A stretch of 64,000 nt of DNA from Vibrio gallicus (GCF_024346875.1 NZ_AP024872.1:496001-560000), one strand, 5' to 3'; positions 9,131-18,704 are shown, counted from the first letter of the stretch. Program-made: numbers and translations. The notes: generated by a model from the sequence alone, not told the origin.

Positions 9131-9847
9131 TTAAGCGATCTTTGCCGCTGCGTCAGAGTCTAAATACCACTGGGTTTCACCCGTTGCTGATTTGATTTTA
9201 GCAGCAGGATACGACAATGCTTCAGCCGCAGTGGTTTGAATTTCATGTACAATTTCAGTCTTGCCAGCACCGAGAACGAGATAGCTGATGCGTTTAGCCG
9301 CCTCTAAAACCTTAGCGGTTTTTGACACGCGCAGCTGACCCGATTCAGGGTGAGTTGCGACTACTGAAAATTGAGGGTCGCTGTAATCAGTTTTACCTGG
9401 GAACAACGATGCCGTGTGCCCATCAGCACCAACGCCAAGTAGTATCCAATCAAACACAGGTGTACCTTGTGTTAATGGGATAGTCTCAAGCATTTCGCCT
9501 GCAAAACGCTTGGCTTCAGCGTGTGCTTCGTTTTCACCCAAAATGCGGTGAATATTCTGTGCAGGAATCGCGACTTGGCTAAACAGCAATGCATTGGCTT
9601 CGCCGTAGTTACTCTCCGCATCATCCGGTGCCACGCAGCGTTCGTCACCCCACCAAAAATGAAGGTTATCCCAGTTAATTGCCTTAGCATATGCATCGCT
9701 CGCCAACAACTTGAACAACATTTTCGGAGTGCTACCACCCGACAAAGAGATATGCACAGGGCGACCCTGTTCGCTGTATGCTTGCATATCCTTGGCTAAT
9801 GCTTCAACTACTGCTGTTGCAGTATCAAAAATCTTGGTATTGATCAT
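9131..9847 (-). CDS. pgl: 6-phosphogluconolactonase
   Basis: 238 aa of the DevB/Pgl family (SugarP isomerase-like fold). Visible motifs are [16 protein letters not shown] near residue 36, WWGDERCV, and [14 protein letters not shown], the conserved active-site block. It hydrolyses 6-phosphogluconolactone. The ATG at 9847 overlaps the zwf stop in an ATGA, which makes it a better start than the upstream in-frame TTG at 9856. The coupling guarantees that the lactone made by Zwf is met by the lactonase. Confidence 0.95.
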   Translation of the reverse strand: MINTKIFDTATAVVEALAKDMQAYSEQGRPVHISLSGGSTPKMLFKLLASDAYAKAINWDNLHFWWGDERCVAPDDAESNYGEANALLFSQVAIPAQNIHRILGENEAHAEAKRFAGEMLETIPLTQGTPVFDWILLGVGADGHTASLFPGKTDYSDPQFSVVATHPESGQLRVSKTAKVLEAAKRISYLVLGAGKTEIVHEIQTTAAEALSYPAAKIKSATGETQWYLDSDAAAKIA

Positions 9848-11346
9848 AGTTCGCAATAATCTGTGTCAGTTAAGTTTTTACAAGGGAAACGCCATTGACG
9901 TCCATCTGCTGCCAGTAGGTCATGCGCCTCTTTCGGTCCCCATGTACCACATGCATAGCCAAATAAAGCTTGAGGGTCATTTTTATAATCCAAGATTGGC
10001 TGTACATATTCCCAACATGCTTCAACAGCATCACTACGTGCAAACAAGGTCGCATCCCCTTTTAGAGCATCAAGTAGCAAACGCTCGTAAGCCGTTAGCA
10101 TTTGTGCTTCTTGAAGGTTCTTGTAGTGGAAGTTCATTTTCACTTCTTTAGAGTGGAAACCTGCACCTGGCTGCTTCAAGCCAAAGCTCATTTGAATGCC
10201 TTCATCCGGTTGAATTCGGATAACCAACTTGTTCGCTGGAGCATCTTGACCAAAGACAGGGTGTGGCGTTGGGTTAAAGTGAATAACAACCTCAGTTACA
10301 CGAGTTGGCAAACGCTTACCGGTACGCACGTAAAACGGCACGCCGTTCCAGCGACTATTATTGATAAATGCCTTTAAGCCAATAAATGTCTCGGTACGAG
10401 AATCATCCGCAACCCCGTTTTCATCACGATAGCTTGGCAAGAAATCGCCACGCACATCAGATTCAGTATATTGTCCTAGCACCAGATTATTCTTAAGATC
10501 ATTCTCATCAAGAGGCTTCAATGAGCGCATGACCTTAACCACTTCATCGCGAATTGCGTCTGCATTAATACGAGGTGGAGACTCGATAGCAACCAACGCA
10601 AGCACTTGTAATAGGTGGTTTTGGAACATATCACGAACTGCGCCAGAGCCATCGTAATAACCGCCTCGCTCTTCAACGCCTAAGAACTCTGCACCCGTGA
10701 TCTCTACATATTGGATGTAATTACGATTCCACAACGGCTCAAACATGGTATTAGAAAAACGGAACACCAATAGGTTCTGAACCGTTTCTTTACCAAGATA
10801 ATGGTCGATGCGATAGATCTGATGCTCTTGGAAGTGCTGGTGGATCTTAATATCCAACTCACGCGCAGATTGCAGGTCATAACCGAATGGTTTCTCAACA
10901 ATTAATCGCTTCCAGCCATCTTCTTCACTGTTTAAACCGTGCGCGCCAAGGCTTGCAGGAATAACGCTATATAGGCTTGGGGGCGTTGCGAGATAGAAAA
11001 GGTGGTTATTGTGTACAAATCCGTACTTATCTTTTAGCTCAGCCAGACGAACGGCAAGCTTCTGATAATCATCGGTATCGGATGTATTAATAGCTTGATA
11101 GTGAAGATGGGACATAAAGCGTTCCAGAACATCTGGTTTTGTTTGTTCCATCTCAGTAAGCGACTTGCGTAGCTTTTCACGATAAGACTCATCCGAATAT
11201 TCTGTTCGGCTGACACCTAAGATTGCAAACGATTCAGGAAGCTGACCGTTTTCATATAGGTGATACAAAGCAGGAATCAACTTACGATAGGTAAGATCGC
11301 CAGATGCTCCAAAAATGACGATGCTGCTTTTATCAGGTATTGCCAT
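9844..11346 (-). CDS. zwf: glucose-6-phosphate 1-dehydrogenase
   Basis: 500 aa, usual length. The coenzyme motif [15 protein letters not shown] is at the N-terminus and the active-site signature [15 protein letters not shown] is near residue 178. It oxidises glucose 6-phosphate with NADP+ to start the oxidative pentose phosphate pathway and supplies NADPH for redox defence and biosynthesis. The ATG at 11346 is six bases after AAGGA; the preceding in-frame GTG at 11349 is less well placed. First gene of zwf-pgl-gnd. An intrinsic terminator on the same strand lies about 135 bases upstream (see 11482-11507). Confidence 0.98.
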   Translation of the reverse strand: MAIPDKSSIVIFGASGDLTYRKLIPALYHLYENGQLPESFAILGVSRTEYSDESYREKLRKSLTEMEQTKPDVLERFMSHLHYQAINTSDTDDYQKLAVRLAELKDKYGFVHNNHLFYLATPPSLYSVIPASLGAHGLNSEEDGWKRLIVEKPFGYDLQSARELDIKIHQHFQEHQIYRIDHYLGKETVQNLLVFRFSNTMFEPLWNRNYIQYVEITGAEFLGVEERGGYYDGSGAVRDMFQNHLLQVLALVAIESPPRINADAIRDEVVKVMRSLKPLDENDLKNNLVLGQYTESDVRGDFLPSYRDENGVADDSRTETFIGLKAFINNSRWNGVPFYVRTGKRLPTRVTEVVIHFNPTPHPVFGQDAPANKLVIRIQPDEGIQMSFGLKQPGAGFHSKEVKMNFHYKNLQEAQMLTAYERLLLDALKGDATLFARSDAVEACWEYVQPILDYKNDPQALFGYACGTWGPKEAHDLLAADGRQWRFPCKNLTDTDYCEL

Positions 11347-11479
11347 CACATTTCCTTAAGCGACTTTTTATATAGCTCACAAAGCACAAATATGGCTCTA
11401 TGAATCAAAAACTAATTGGTGCACAGTGAGTATAGACTCTTAGGCACCTCTGCCTATTATCATACAAATAGTAATACAG

Positions 11480-11598
11480 GCAAAAAAATCTCCGTTCGGT
11501 GACGGAGAGTTGGCAGATAGTCTAACGGTTTCCCGTATACATGCCACCGTTATTTGCTATATACAGCAAACGATTACACCATTGTAAATCCTAGGTAC
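11480..11598 (-). ncRNA. candidate small RNA or zwf leader attenuator (speculative)
   Basis: Read on the minus strand, this 119-base stretch begins after the nfsB terminator and holds three consecutive hairpins. These are TTTGCT/AGCAAA (11570-11553), TAACGGT/ACCGTTA (11552-11523) and a final GC-rich stem followed by seven T's (11507-11482). No plausible reading frame fits. This is the architecture of a small RNA with a Rho-independent end, or of an attenuator in a long zwf leader. I recognise no known sRNA family. Confidence 0.35.
11482..11507 (-). terminator. orphan intrinsic terminator upstream of zwf
   Basis: Stem CTCCGT/ACGGAG (11490-11507) with a six-base loop, followed on the minus strand by seven T's (A-run 11482-11488). 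The nearest gene on that strand, nfsB, already has its own terminator at 11599-11624, so this one ends some other transcript. Confidence 0.75.
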
Positions 11599-11624
11599 AA
11601 AAAAGGCTAGGAAACCCTAGCCTT
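11599..11624 (-). terminator. intrinsic terminator of nfsB
   Basis: Stem AAGGCTAG/CTAGCCTT (11603-11624) with a short loop, followed on the minus strand by a run of six T's. It lies 27 bases after the nfsB stop codon. Confidence 0.85.
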
Positions 11625-11650
11625 AATCTATTAATCAGCAAATGCCACTA

Positions 11651-12310
11651 CTATAGAGTGCTCACTACCGCTGCAGCTGGTAGTCGAGATTTAGGTGCAC
11701 CATGATTGTAGTCTTCACCGTCTTTGTGATAACCCAACGCTAGGGCAAAATCACACTCGAATCCATCAAGTTCGTCTTTGAAGATCTCACCGATAAGCTC
11801 AGCGTCCACACCTTCCATAGGCGTAGAATCGATACCTAGACGCGCTAGAGTATGTAATGTATTACCAAGAGCGATATAGGTTTGCGCTTTGGTCCAAGCC
11901 GCGTTAACACCCTCTTCATTGGTTTGCATCTCTGCAAAACCAAACGCACCGTTTAGCATGTTGTCATACATCTCTGCTGGAAGGTGACCAGAAGAAACCT
12001 CTACATCAACAACTTTGCGATAATCGTCTTTAGTGAATTTAGGGTTGTGTGCAAACAAAATGGTATGCGATGCGTCTTTAGCATGTGGTTGGTTAAACTG
12101 GAACTTGTTAGCAAAGGTATCGTGGAAGCGTTGCTTTGCTTCGTCGCTCTCAAGCACAATAAATTTCCATGGTTGAGAGTTAATTGAAGAAGCTGATAGG
12201 CGAATAGCTTCTCTGATTACATCCATATCTTCGGCTGAAATACGTTTGTCAGCATCATATTTTTTAGCAGTATAACGTTTTTCTAGATCTTTAATGATTT
12301 GATGAGACAT
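11651..12310 (-). CDS. nfsB: oxygen-insensitive NAD(P)H nitroreductase, NfsB-like
   Basis: 219 aa, close to NfsB (217 aa). The flavin-binding features of the nitroreductase fold are visible: KRYTAKKYDADKRIS at the N-terminus, RLSASSINSQPWKF near residue 33, and the C-terminal ALGYHKDGEDYNHGAPKSRLP. Such enzymes use FMN and NAD(P)H for two-electron reduction of nitroaromatics and quinones. A strong ribosome binding site (GGGAGGGG) precedes the ATG. It is monocistronic with its own terminator. Physiological substrate unknown. Confidence 0.9.
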   Translation of the reverse strand: MSHQIIKDLEKRYTAKKYDADKRISAEDMDVIREAIRLSASSINSQPWKFIVLESDEAKQRFHDTFANKFQFNQPHAKDASHTILFAHNPKFTKDDYRKVVDVEVSSGHLPAEMYDNMLNGAFGFAEMQTNEEGVNAAWTKAQTYIALGNTLHTLARLGIDSTPMEGVDAELIGEIFKDELDGFECDFALALGYHKDGEDYNHGAPKSRLPAAAVVSTL

Positions 12311-12620
12311 GATGCCCCTCCCATTATGGTTTATTGTTTAGTAAGCAGTAACTACTCAAACTTGGTAGTGCTGTTTTGTTGCCAAGAAGATTACGGTCTC
12401 AGCGCCTGAAGTTAAAGGAATATTTAAGCCAATCATTTTGGATAAATATACCCACAATAAACAATCACAAGATACACAAGGGATCACCATACATTACAAT
12501 AAACACAAAAATACGAATAATTACAACAAGTTAAGCAGAAATTGATCGAGATCACATACACAAATCAGCTGAGCTTATTTTCCAAAAACATCCACAATTA
12601 CCGCTTTCCATTTTTGCAAT
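12311..12620. other. intergenic region, nfsB upstream, no gene seen
   Basis: 310 bases, A/T rich, between two minus-strand genes. It must carry the nfsB promoter. An FNR-like half palindrome TTGATCGAGATCAC lies at 12542-12555, but it is over 230 bases upstream of nfsB, so its meaning is doubtful. I see no terminator hairpin and no credible reading frame. Confidence 0.3.
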
Positions 12621-12836
12621 CTAGCGTTTCAATGGCTTAACTACCGCATCTAACCCCTCAATTTTAAGCGCCAGACATAATTGCAGCAGTTTTCCTAGCT
12701 CGCCTTTAGGCCATTGCGCCTTATTCTCGAACCAAAATAGGTATTCTTCAGGCAAGTCTATCAATACCCTGCCCGCATATTTTCCAAATGGCATTTTGAC
12801 GGTGGCCAACTTTATCAGGTTTTCTTTTTCTAACAT
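12621..12836 (-). CDS. DUF3820 family small protein
   Basis: 71 aa. The motif MPFGKYAGRVLIDLPEEYLFWF is characteristic of DUF3820: a (M/Q)PFGK(Y/H)-G core followed by a DLP-x-YL-x-W segment, common in vibrios and other gammaproteobacteria. The family's function is unresolved. The compact fold may bind nucleic acid or a partner protein, but that is speculation. It is divergent from a putative outer-membrane protein, with only 77 bases between the starts. Confidence 0.85.
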   Translation of the reverse strand: MLEKENLIKLATVKMPFGKYAGRVLIDLPEEYLFWFENKAQWPKGELGKLLQLCLALKIEGLDAVVKPLKR

Positions 12837-12913
12837 TTTGAATTTAAATCAAGCACTTCTTGAGATTAGTGTTAAATTTAAATGAAGAATTTAACCACTT
12901 TCAAGGATAGAAA

Positions 12914-13855
12914 TTGCGGTTCACTTCATTCGCTTTGTTTGTTGTATTGTACGGTACTGCAACCTTTGGTGCTGCACAAGAAGACATAGAAGAAAAATGC
13001 TTAAGCAAGCCCAGCGATGACCGTGCACTCAACAAGGCGTATCACTATCTAAACACCAAGTTCTGTCAGCCTGCGGTTTGGTTTGACAACTTTTTTGTTG
13101 ATGAACGCATCACAGAGAACGCCCGCGCTGGCACGTCTGTGCGTTGGAAAAACGACTTTACCTACTACGAATTAACAGGCTTTAAATACAACGCACGTCT
13201 AAACGCCAAATTTAATCTACCAAAGGTAAATCGGCGCTTGAAATTAGTCATTGAATCCGATGGAGAGGATGACCTGTTTGACCTATTCCCCCGCAGTGCT
13301 GAAGAGTTAGAAAGCAGCGTGGGCGTCAGATATGATTGGATTCGCAAGGGATACAGCAGCTTCAACTTCAAGGCGACTTTTCGCCCTAGTATTGAAGCAA
13401 GGTATCAATTTACCTACCCTCTCACCATCAACAACACCTTACGTATCACCCAAAAGCTTTATCAAAAGAAAAAGATTACTGGTGAGTCCACTCAAATAGA
13501 CCTCGACTTTGCCTTTACCAAGAAGCTCCTACTACGCTGGAGTTCATTTGCTGAGCACGACTGGGATTACGATACCAAAGACGGAATATGGGGTATGGGT
13601 AGCGGGTTTACCTTGTACCAATACCTATCCAATACTCAAGCATTAAACTATACCTTGAGCACTTTAGGCACAGATGAGCCAAAACCCTTTATCTATAATA
13701 CCCAAATAGGCATGACGTACCGCCACAATATATTCTATCGTTGGTTATATTATGAGATTACCCCTGAATACAATTGGTATCGAGAATACAAGCAAAGCTT
13801 TATTGAAGAAGCCAGTATTCGGCTGCGTCTTGAGATCTTATTTGAGAACTTTTAA
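12914..13855 (+). CDS. putative outer-membrane beta-barrel protein, unknown function
   Basis: 313 aa. The start is a TTG at 12914, supported by AAGGAT eight bases upstream. A signal peptide (MRFTSFALFVVLYGTATFGAAQ) leads into a protein made of alternating polar/hydrophobic strands rich in Tyr, Trp and Arg, such as FTYYELTGFKYNARLNAKF and LLLRWSSFAEHDWDYDT. It ends in SIRLRLEILFENF, a terminal strand closing in Phe as outer-membrane barrels do. Two Cys residues near residues 29 and 53 may pair. I do not recognise a named family; neighbours do not suggest a substrate. Confidence 0.7.
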   Translation: MRFTSFALFVVLYGTATFGAAQEDIEEKCLSKPSDDRALNKAYHYLNTKFCQPAVWFDNFFVDERITENARAGTSVRWKNDFTYYELTGFKYNARLNAKFNLPKVNRRLKLVIESDGEDDLFDLFPRSAEELESSVGVRYDWIRKGYSSFNFKATFRPSIEARYQFTYPLTINNTLRITQKLYQKKKITGESTQIDLDFAFTKKLLLRWSSFAEHDWDYDTKDGIWGMGSGFTLYQYLSNTQALNYTLSTLGTDEPKPFIYNTQIGMTYRHNIFYRWLYYEITPEYNWYREYKQSFIEEASIRLRLEILFENF

Positions 13856-13900
13856 CGTTGCATACTGTAGCAAGTCATCCCCCACAGGAGCATTTTGGCA

Positions 13901-14368
13901 ATGGAATATAGCATTAGCAGGTTAGACACCAGTCGCCTATCAGACAGTGATGTGATTCAATTGTATACAGCCATTAATCAGGCTTTCTACGAATATGAAG
14001 CCTTTACTGGCGAACCTTATTTACGCTTTAAATCTATTGAACAGCTTAAGCAAAGCCTATCGGATTGCAACAATCACTTTTTAGTAGTCAAGCGTCAAAA
14101 CGCTTTCATTGCTGGTGTTTGCTTTCATGATCCCATTGTCGAATCAGACACCCTGTATTTTGGAATGCTTTGGGTAGCCCCCAATCAACGGGGTCAAGGG
14201 CTTGCCAGCGCGTTAATTACTGAGGTTGAGCAACAAGCCATACAGCACAATAAAAAAGGGCTACTTATCAGGCTATTTAAGATCCCCGAACTTATCCAAT
14301 ACTATCAAGACTTAGGCTTTAGTTTTGTTGATGGAGACCCCAAAGGGCCAATGGTCAAGTATTTTTGA
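13901..14368 (+). CDS. GNAT family N-acetyltransferase
   Basis: 155 aa. The acetyl-CoA-binding motif A of GNAT enzymes is visible as LWVAPNQRGQGLASALITEVE near residues 87-107 (pattern V-x-P-x-x-R-G-x-G-x-A). The frame extends to a TTG at 13895, but the ATG at 13901 is ten bases from AGGAG and is the more usual start. Acceptor substrate unknown. Convergent with a second GNAT gene, the stops one base apart. Confidence 0.85.
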   Translation: MEYSISRLDTSRLSDSDVIQLYTAINQAFYEYEAFTGEPYLRFKSIEQLKQSLSDCNNHFLVVKRQNAFIAGVCFHDPIVESDTLYFGMLWVAPNQRGQGLASALITEVEQQAIQHNKKGLLIRLFKIPELIQYYQDLGFSFVDGDPKGPMVKYF

Positions 14369-14369
14369 A

Positions 14370-14879
14370 TCACTGAAACGTATCTTCATCCAACACTTTC
14401 ATCATATTGTGCCCAACTAACGTTTCTGTATTTTGCACCGTTACTTTGTACCCCACACTTAGGTAAAGGCGCTGCGCCGCCACGTTATAATTAAATACGT
14501 GTAAACCTAAACATACTGCGCCACACGTGGTCACAAATGCTTCAACGCAGCTCAATGCTAATTTGGCATAACCGTTGCGACGGTGCTGTTCATATATTGC
14601 AATATCATAGATAAATGCCGACTTGGTGGCCGTTTCAACTTCCACCCACACGTAACCAAGCTCCAGCTCATTACTATTGTCCACAATATGAAATAAGTAG
14701 TTACCAGCAGTTTTCGGGCCTTGTGGTAGCAGTTTTTCATAAGCCAATCTAGAGCGATCTAATGCGCCGCTCTCATCCCATCGCCCCGATTCAACATTGG
14801 CGTTGGCATAGCAGGGGATTGCCAGTTCCAAATAGTCTAAAAAAGAGTCAGCAGTCATCGCCTTCAATGATACTTTCAT
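14370..14879 (-). CDS. GNAT family N-acetyltransferase
   Basis: 169 aa from the ATG at 14879; a TTG at 14897 is an alternative. Motif A is IYDIAIYEQHRRNGYAKLALSC (R-R-N-G-Y-A in place of the commoner RGxGxG/A), and motif B follows as LGLHVFNYNVAAQRLYLSVGYKV. This is typical of a small-molecule or protein N-acetyltransferase. Acceptor unknown. Confidence 0.82.
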   Translation of the reverse strand: MKVSLKAMTADSFLDYLELAIPCYANANVESGRWDESGALDRSRLAYEKLLPQGPKTAGNYLFHIVDNSNELELGYVWVEVETATKSAFIYDIAIYEQHRRNGYAKLALSCVEAFVTTCGAVCLGLHVFNYNVAAQRLYLSVGYKVTVQNTETLVGHNMMKVLDEDTFQ

Positions 14880-15035
14880 ACGGTCTATTTTCTCCAAGAA
14901 ACATGTTTATGTAACGAAAGCCGCCGCGTTGCTCTCACCTAAAAGCACAACGGTTACAGCTTGCGCCAACCATATCATCTTTAATCTAAGAATTTGATAA
15001 CTACTTACATTACAAATGTCTCTTTATTACAGAGA

Positions 15036-15068
15036 CAAAAATGCCCTCTGGGAAGTCCCAGAGGGCAT
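15036..15068 (-). terminator. intrinsic terminator of ahpF
   Basis: A strong 13-bp stem AATGCCCTCTGGG/CCCAGAGGGCATT (15040-15068) is followed on the minus strand by five T's, 39 bases after the ahpF stop. Confidence 0.9.
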
Positions 15069-15107
15069 TGATAGGATTGCAAACAAGCTATAAGTTGTGG
15101 AGTATGA

Positions 15108-16688
15108 TTATGCTTGTTGCGGCTTAGGATTACGAATCAGATAATCAAACGCACCCAAACTTGCTTTTGCACCCTCACCCATTGCGATAATAATTTGTTT
15201 ATACGGCACGGTCGTCACATCACCCGCGGCAAACACACCATTCATTGAGGTTGCGCCATGCGCATTAATTTCAATCTCACCGCGCGGTGATAACTCTACT
15301 TTGCTGCCCTGCAACCACTCACTGTTTGGCATCAGGCCGATTTGTACAAAGATGCCCGCCAATTCAATCTGTTTAAGCTGTTCTGTATTACGATCTTTAT
15401 ACTCTAGACCGGTTACACGATTGCCATCACCGATAACTTGAGTGGTTTGCGCCATCTTGATAATTTCAATATTTAGCGTTGCATTGGCTTTATCAATCAG
15501 CACTTGATCAGCACGTAACGTGTCTGCAAACTCAAGTACCGTCACGTGTTCAACAATACCTGCAAGGTCAATTGCAGCCTCAATGCCTGAATTACCGCCA
15601 CCGATTACCGCTGTTTTCTTACCTTTAAACAATGGGCCATCACAGTGTGGACAGTAAGCAACGCCCTTATTACGATACTCTTGCTCACCTGGTACGTTCA
15701 TTTCACGCCAGCGTGCACCTGTGCTGGTGATCACAGTGCGAGATTTAAGTACGGCGCCACTTTCTAATTCGACGTGGATATAACCATCATCGGTTTGCTC
15801 TGCGTCAATAATATTGGCTGCGCGCTGTTCTGAAATCACCTTCACGCCATATTCTTTTACGTGCTCTTCTAAGCTTGCGACGAGCTTAGGCCCTGTTGTC
15901 GCTTTGACTGAGATAAAGTTTTCAATTGCCATGGTATCCATTACCTGACCACCAAAGCGATCGGCAACAACCCCAGTGCGAATGCCTTTACGCGCTGCAT
16001 AAATCGCAGCTGAAGACCCTGCTGGCCCGCCTCCAACCACCAGAACATCAAATGGTGCTTCTTTATTTAGGCTTGCTGCTTTCTTGTTAGCCGCGCCCGT
16101 ATCGACTTTATTTAGGATTTCAGGCAGTGTCATGCGCCCTTGACCAAATAATTCACCGTTAATGAACACGCTTGGTACTGCCATAATATCGCGTGATTTC
16201 ACTTCGTCTTGGAAGGCTGCACCGTCAATCATGGTTGCTTTGATAAGTGGATTGATGGCTGACATCATATTGAACGCCTGAACGACTTCAGGGCAGTTTT
16301 GACATGATAGTGAAATAAAGATTTCGACGTTTAATGCTTGATCAAGGCCTTTGATTTGCTCAATCACATCTGCGTCTAATTTGATTGGGTGACCACCGCT
16401 GTGCAAAAGCGCCAATACTAACGAGGTAAACTCATGCCCCATTGGCAAGCCTGCAAAACCAATTGCGGTATCTTTTTCTGGATTCACTACCTGCATAACG
16501 GGTTTGCGCGCACTTGCGTTATCATCGCGCGTTACTTGAATTTTGTCAGTCAATGAAGCGATATCACTAGCCAGTGCTTCCAATTTGCTAGCGGTTTCAC
16601 TTCCATCCAAGCTAAGAACTAACTGAATGTTTGTTTTTAGGTTTTCTAGGTAGGTTTTTAATTGCTGCTTCATTGCTTGATCTAACAT
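15108..16688 (-). CDS. ahpF: alkyl hydroperoxide reductase subunit F
   Basis: 526 aa. The N-terminal tandem thioredoxin-fold domain carries CQNCP (Cys129/Cys132). Then come an FAD motif [19 protein letters not shown] near residue 217, the redox-active CPHC (Cys346/Cys349), an NADH motif [17 protein letters not shown], and [13 protein letters not shown] near the end. AhpF passes electrons from NADH through FAD and two disulfides to AhpC, which reduces peroxides. It is separated from ahpC by a patatin gene but has its own promoter region with a sequence very like that of ahpC, pointing to shared OxyR control. Confidence 0.98.
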   Translation of the reverse strand: MLDQAMKQQLKTYLENLKTNIQLVLSLDGSETASKLEALASDIASLTDKIQVTRDDNASARKPVMQVVNPEKDTAIGFAGLPMGHEFTSLVLALLHSGGHPIKLDADVIEQIKGLDQALNVEIFISLSCQNCPEVVQAFNMMSAINPLIKATMIDGAAFQDEVKSRDIMAVPSVFINGELFGQGRMTLPEILNKVDTGAANKKAASLNKEAPFDVLVVGGGPAGSSAAIYAARKGIRTGVVADRFGGQVMDTMAIENFISVKATTGPKLVASLEEHVKEYGVKVISEQRAANIIDAEQTDDGYIHVELESGAVLKSRTVITSTGARWREMNVPGEQEYRNKGVAYCPHCDGPLFKGKKTAVIGGGNSGIEAAIDLAGIVEHVTVLEFADTLRADQVLIDKANATLNIEIIKMAQTTQVIGDGNRVTGLEYKDRNTEQLKQIELAGIFVQIGLMPNSEWLQGSKVELSPRGEIEINAHGATSMNGVFAAGDVTTVPYKQIIIAMGEGAKASLGAFDYLIRNPKPQQA

Positions 16689-16791
16689 AATTGCGCCTTT
16701 TAAAATATTTTTTAGTTATATATTGATGCACTGTCCCGTGCTGTTGAATCTATAATGCCCCGTGAGCGAATATAGGTAAATTTGGACATTT

Positions 16792-16834
16792 CTATTAATT
16801 TAGTAGGCAAAACCTATCAAACAGGTGTAATCAC
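16792..16834 (-). promoter_or_regulatory. candidate OxyR site and promoter region of ahpF
   Basis: The array CTAT-N7-GTAG-N7-CTAT (16792-16817) resembles the spaced ATAG/CTAT elements of OxyR sites. It sits in a 25-base block almost identical to one upstream of ahpC (TTGGACATTTCTATTAATTT here versus TTGGACGTTTCTATTGATTC there). Further shared blocks lie closer to the genes, including CATTATA and CGGGACAG on the minus strand. The inference is common redox control. Confidence 0.5.
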
Positions 16835-16869
16835 ACATCTCTAAACCCTGCTTTTGATAAACCTGAATC

Positions 16870-17745
16870 TCATGCATAACACGCAGGACATTCTTCTGGC
16901 GTAAATTCCTTAACACCACTTAAGTGCGCAATATGCTCATTCCCCGCATCCAGTCCCATTTGATAGCCGACATCTAACACCTCACGCTTTCTCGTTAAGC
17001 GCTTTACTGGAAACTCTTCTGGTGGTGCGATAACGCGAATTGTGGCATCCACTGGCGGGCAGCGAATAAAGTCTAATGCTTGATTGTATCGCTTAGCTCG
17101 AGTTTGCAGTGCTTGTGCAACCACTGGGTTATCTGACAATAAGCGCTTCATCAACCAATGGCTGTTCGACTCTGGCATTGAATAGTTTATGGGATGAGAA
17201 AGGATCACCGTAATATCGCGCGCGCCTTTGCGATACGCTTCTTTTACTGGGATTGAATCTGCCACTGCGCCATCGGTAAAACATCCGCCGCTAAAACATG
17301 GCATCTCTTTATATGCCACTGGCAATGCAGTCGTCGCTTCGATGACATTACGCATATTGTGCTGGGTTATTTGAAAGTAATTGGCTCTTCCTGTTTCGAT
17401 ATCGGTTGTTGCCGCATACAGCGGAATATTGGAAAAAAGTTTTTCTATATCAAGAGGGTACTCTTGCAAGGATGTTTCACTTAACCATTTAACATCCGTT
17501 AAATGTCCGCCAGTGGCAAAGCGTGCCAGACTGTAGAACCCCTTGCTAGGTGCAAGCTCGGTAATAATTTTATAGTTGCGTCTAGATTGCCCAGATAGAT
17601 AGCCAAGTAGGTTTGAGGCCCCAGCAGAAACACCAATACAAAACTGAAACGGTTGGTACTGACGCTCAATAAACGCATCTAGCACACCAGCTGCGAAGAT
17701 ACCGCGCATCGCGCCGCCTTCAACCACTAACGCTTTTTTATCCAT
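16870..17745 (-). CDS. patatin-like phospholipase, YjjU-type
   Basis: 291 aa. The oxyanion loop is GGAMRGIFAAG near residue 10, the nucleophile elbow GVSAGAS has Ser40, and the catalytic Asp158 lies in TDGAVADS; together these form the Ser-Asp dyad of patatin lipid acyl hydrolases. The C-terminal region ends with two Cys (EECPACYA). No signal peptide, so cytoplasmic. It is placed between ahpC and ahpF on the same strand, downstream of the ahpC terminator. That position suggests, without proof, a role in handling oxidised membrane lipids. Start ATG at 17745 with a weak ribosome binding site. Confidence 0.9.
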   Translation of the reverse strand: MDKKALVVEGGAMRGIFAAGVLDAFIERQYQPFQFCIGVSAGASNLLGYLSGQSRRNYKIITELAPSKGFYSLARFATGGHLTDVKWLSETSLQEYPLDIEKLFSNIPLYAATTDIETGRANYFQITQHNMRNVIEATTALPVAYKEMPCFSGGCFTDGAVADSIPVKEAYRKGARDITVILSHPINYSMPESNSHWLMKRLLSDNPVVAQALQTRAKRYNQALDFIRCPPVDATIRVIAPPEEFPVKRLTRKREVLDVGYQMGLDAGNEHIAHLSGVKEFTPEECPACYA

Positions 17746-17810
17746 AACTGTTACTCAGATAACTTCATTCTTGCTATATAGCAACCAGACGAATCTCTCC
17801 ATCTAGCCTG

Positions 17811-17850
17811 AAAAGAAAAAAGGCGCATACCGCAGCGCAGTATGACACCT
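17811..17850 (-). terminator. intrinsic terminator of ahpC
   Basis: An imperfect stem (AGGCGCATAC with GTATGACACCT, 17821-17850) is followed on the minus strand by a long T-rich run matching the A-run at 17811-17820. It would largely separate ahpC transcription from the patatin gene. Confidence 0.7.
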
Positions 17851-17919
17851 TTTAACACGGTCATAACTTAGCTCTTAGGAGCGAAACTAAGCTATGAATA
17901 CCATAAAACTAAGTCAGTC

Positions 17920-18477
17920 TTAGATTTTACCAACTAGGTCTAGAGAAGGAGCTAGTGTCTCTTCGCCTTCTTTCCACTTAGCTGGGCAAACTTCACCTGG
18001 GTTAGCAGCAACATACTGTGCAGCTTTAACCTTGCGTAGTAGGTCTTCAGCGTCACGGCCAATACCTTCAGCAGTGATTTCCATTGCTTGGATAACGCCT
18101 TCTGGGTCAATTAGGAAAGTAGCACGGTCCGCAAGACCTTGACCTTCGCGCATTACATTGAAGTTGTTAGTGATAGTGCCAGTTTGGTCACCTACCATGA
18201 AGTACTCGATAGTACCGATCTTGTCAGAAGTGTCGTGCCACGCTTTGTGAGAGAAATGCGTGTCAGTTGATACTGAGTAAACTTCAACGCCGCGAGACTG
18301 AAGCTCTGAATATTTGTCTTGCAGGTCAACTAGCTCAGTAGGACATACGAAAGTAAAGTCTGCTGGGTAGAAGAAGAATACAGCCCACTTACCTTTAACG
18401 TCTTTTTCTGAAATTTCTACGAACTCACCGTTTTTGAATGCTGTAGCTTGAAATGGTTTGATTTCTGAATTAATCAT
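17920..18477 (-). CDS. ahpC: alkyl hydroperoxide reductase subunit C (peroxiredoxin)
   Basis: 185 aa from the ATG at 18477, which starts [10 protein letters not shown] as in enterobacterial AhpC; the frame extends 23 codons further but that part is promoter leader. The peroxidatic Cys45 is in [10 protein letters not shown] and the resolving Cys164 in GEVCPAKW, as in typical 2-Cys peroxiredoxins. It reduces hydrogen peroxide, alkyl hydroperoxides and peroxynitrite and is recycled by AhpF. A well-formed OxyR-like array lies about 100 bases upstream. Ends in an intrinsic terminator. Confidence 0.98.
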   Translation of the reverse strand: MINSEIKPFQATAFKNGEFVEISEKDVKGKWAVFFFYPADFTFVCPTELVDLQDKYSELQSRGVEVYSVSTDTHFSHKAWHDTSDKIGTIEYFMVGDQTGTITNNFNVMREGQGLADRATFLIDPEGVIQAMEITAEGIGRDAEDLLRKVKAAQYVAANPGEVCPAKWKEGEETLAPSLDLVGKI

Positions 18478-18571
18478 AATTTTAATCTCTTTTTTTAGTT
18501 GTTGATGACGCTGTCCCGCGTCGATGGATATATAATGCATCCCCACCCCAAAATTGTGAAATTGGACGTTT

Positions 18572-18618
18572 CTATTGATTCAATAGATAATTCCTATCTT
18601 AAAATAGGCAACAGCTAT
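18572..18618 (-). promoter_or_regulatory. candidate OxyR binding array upstream of ahpC
   Basis: On the plus strand the elements run CTAT-N7-ATAG-N7-CTAT-N6-ATAG-N7-CTAT. OxyR tetramers bind four ATAG/CTAT elements spaced at about 10-bp intervals. One half (AGATAATTCCTATC read on the plus strand) closely fits the core motif GATAGGTTnAACCTATC. The site is 95-141 bases upstream of the ahpC ATG, a sensible place for activation. Confidence 0.65.
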
Positions 18619-18704
18619 TAACGCCAATTCATTGATTAGTAACGGCTAATAAAATTCACACATCACACCTAACCTTCAATACGGTCGCTGGCATTCAATA
18701 AACG

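Noticed and set aside
9521..10151. open frames on the plus strand across pgl and zwf
   Set aside because: They are antisense to well-supported enzymes and have biased, low-information composition.
12542..12555. FNR-like site TTGATCGAGATCAC
   Set aside because: Nine of ten core positions match, but it is more than 230 bases upstream of the nearest gene that it could serve.
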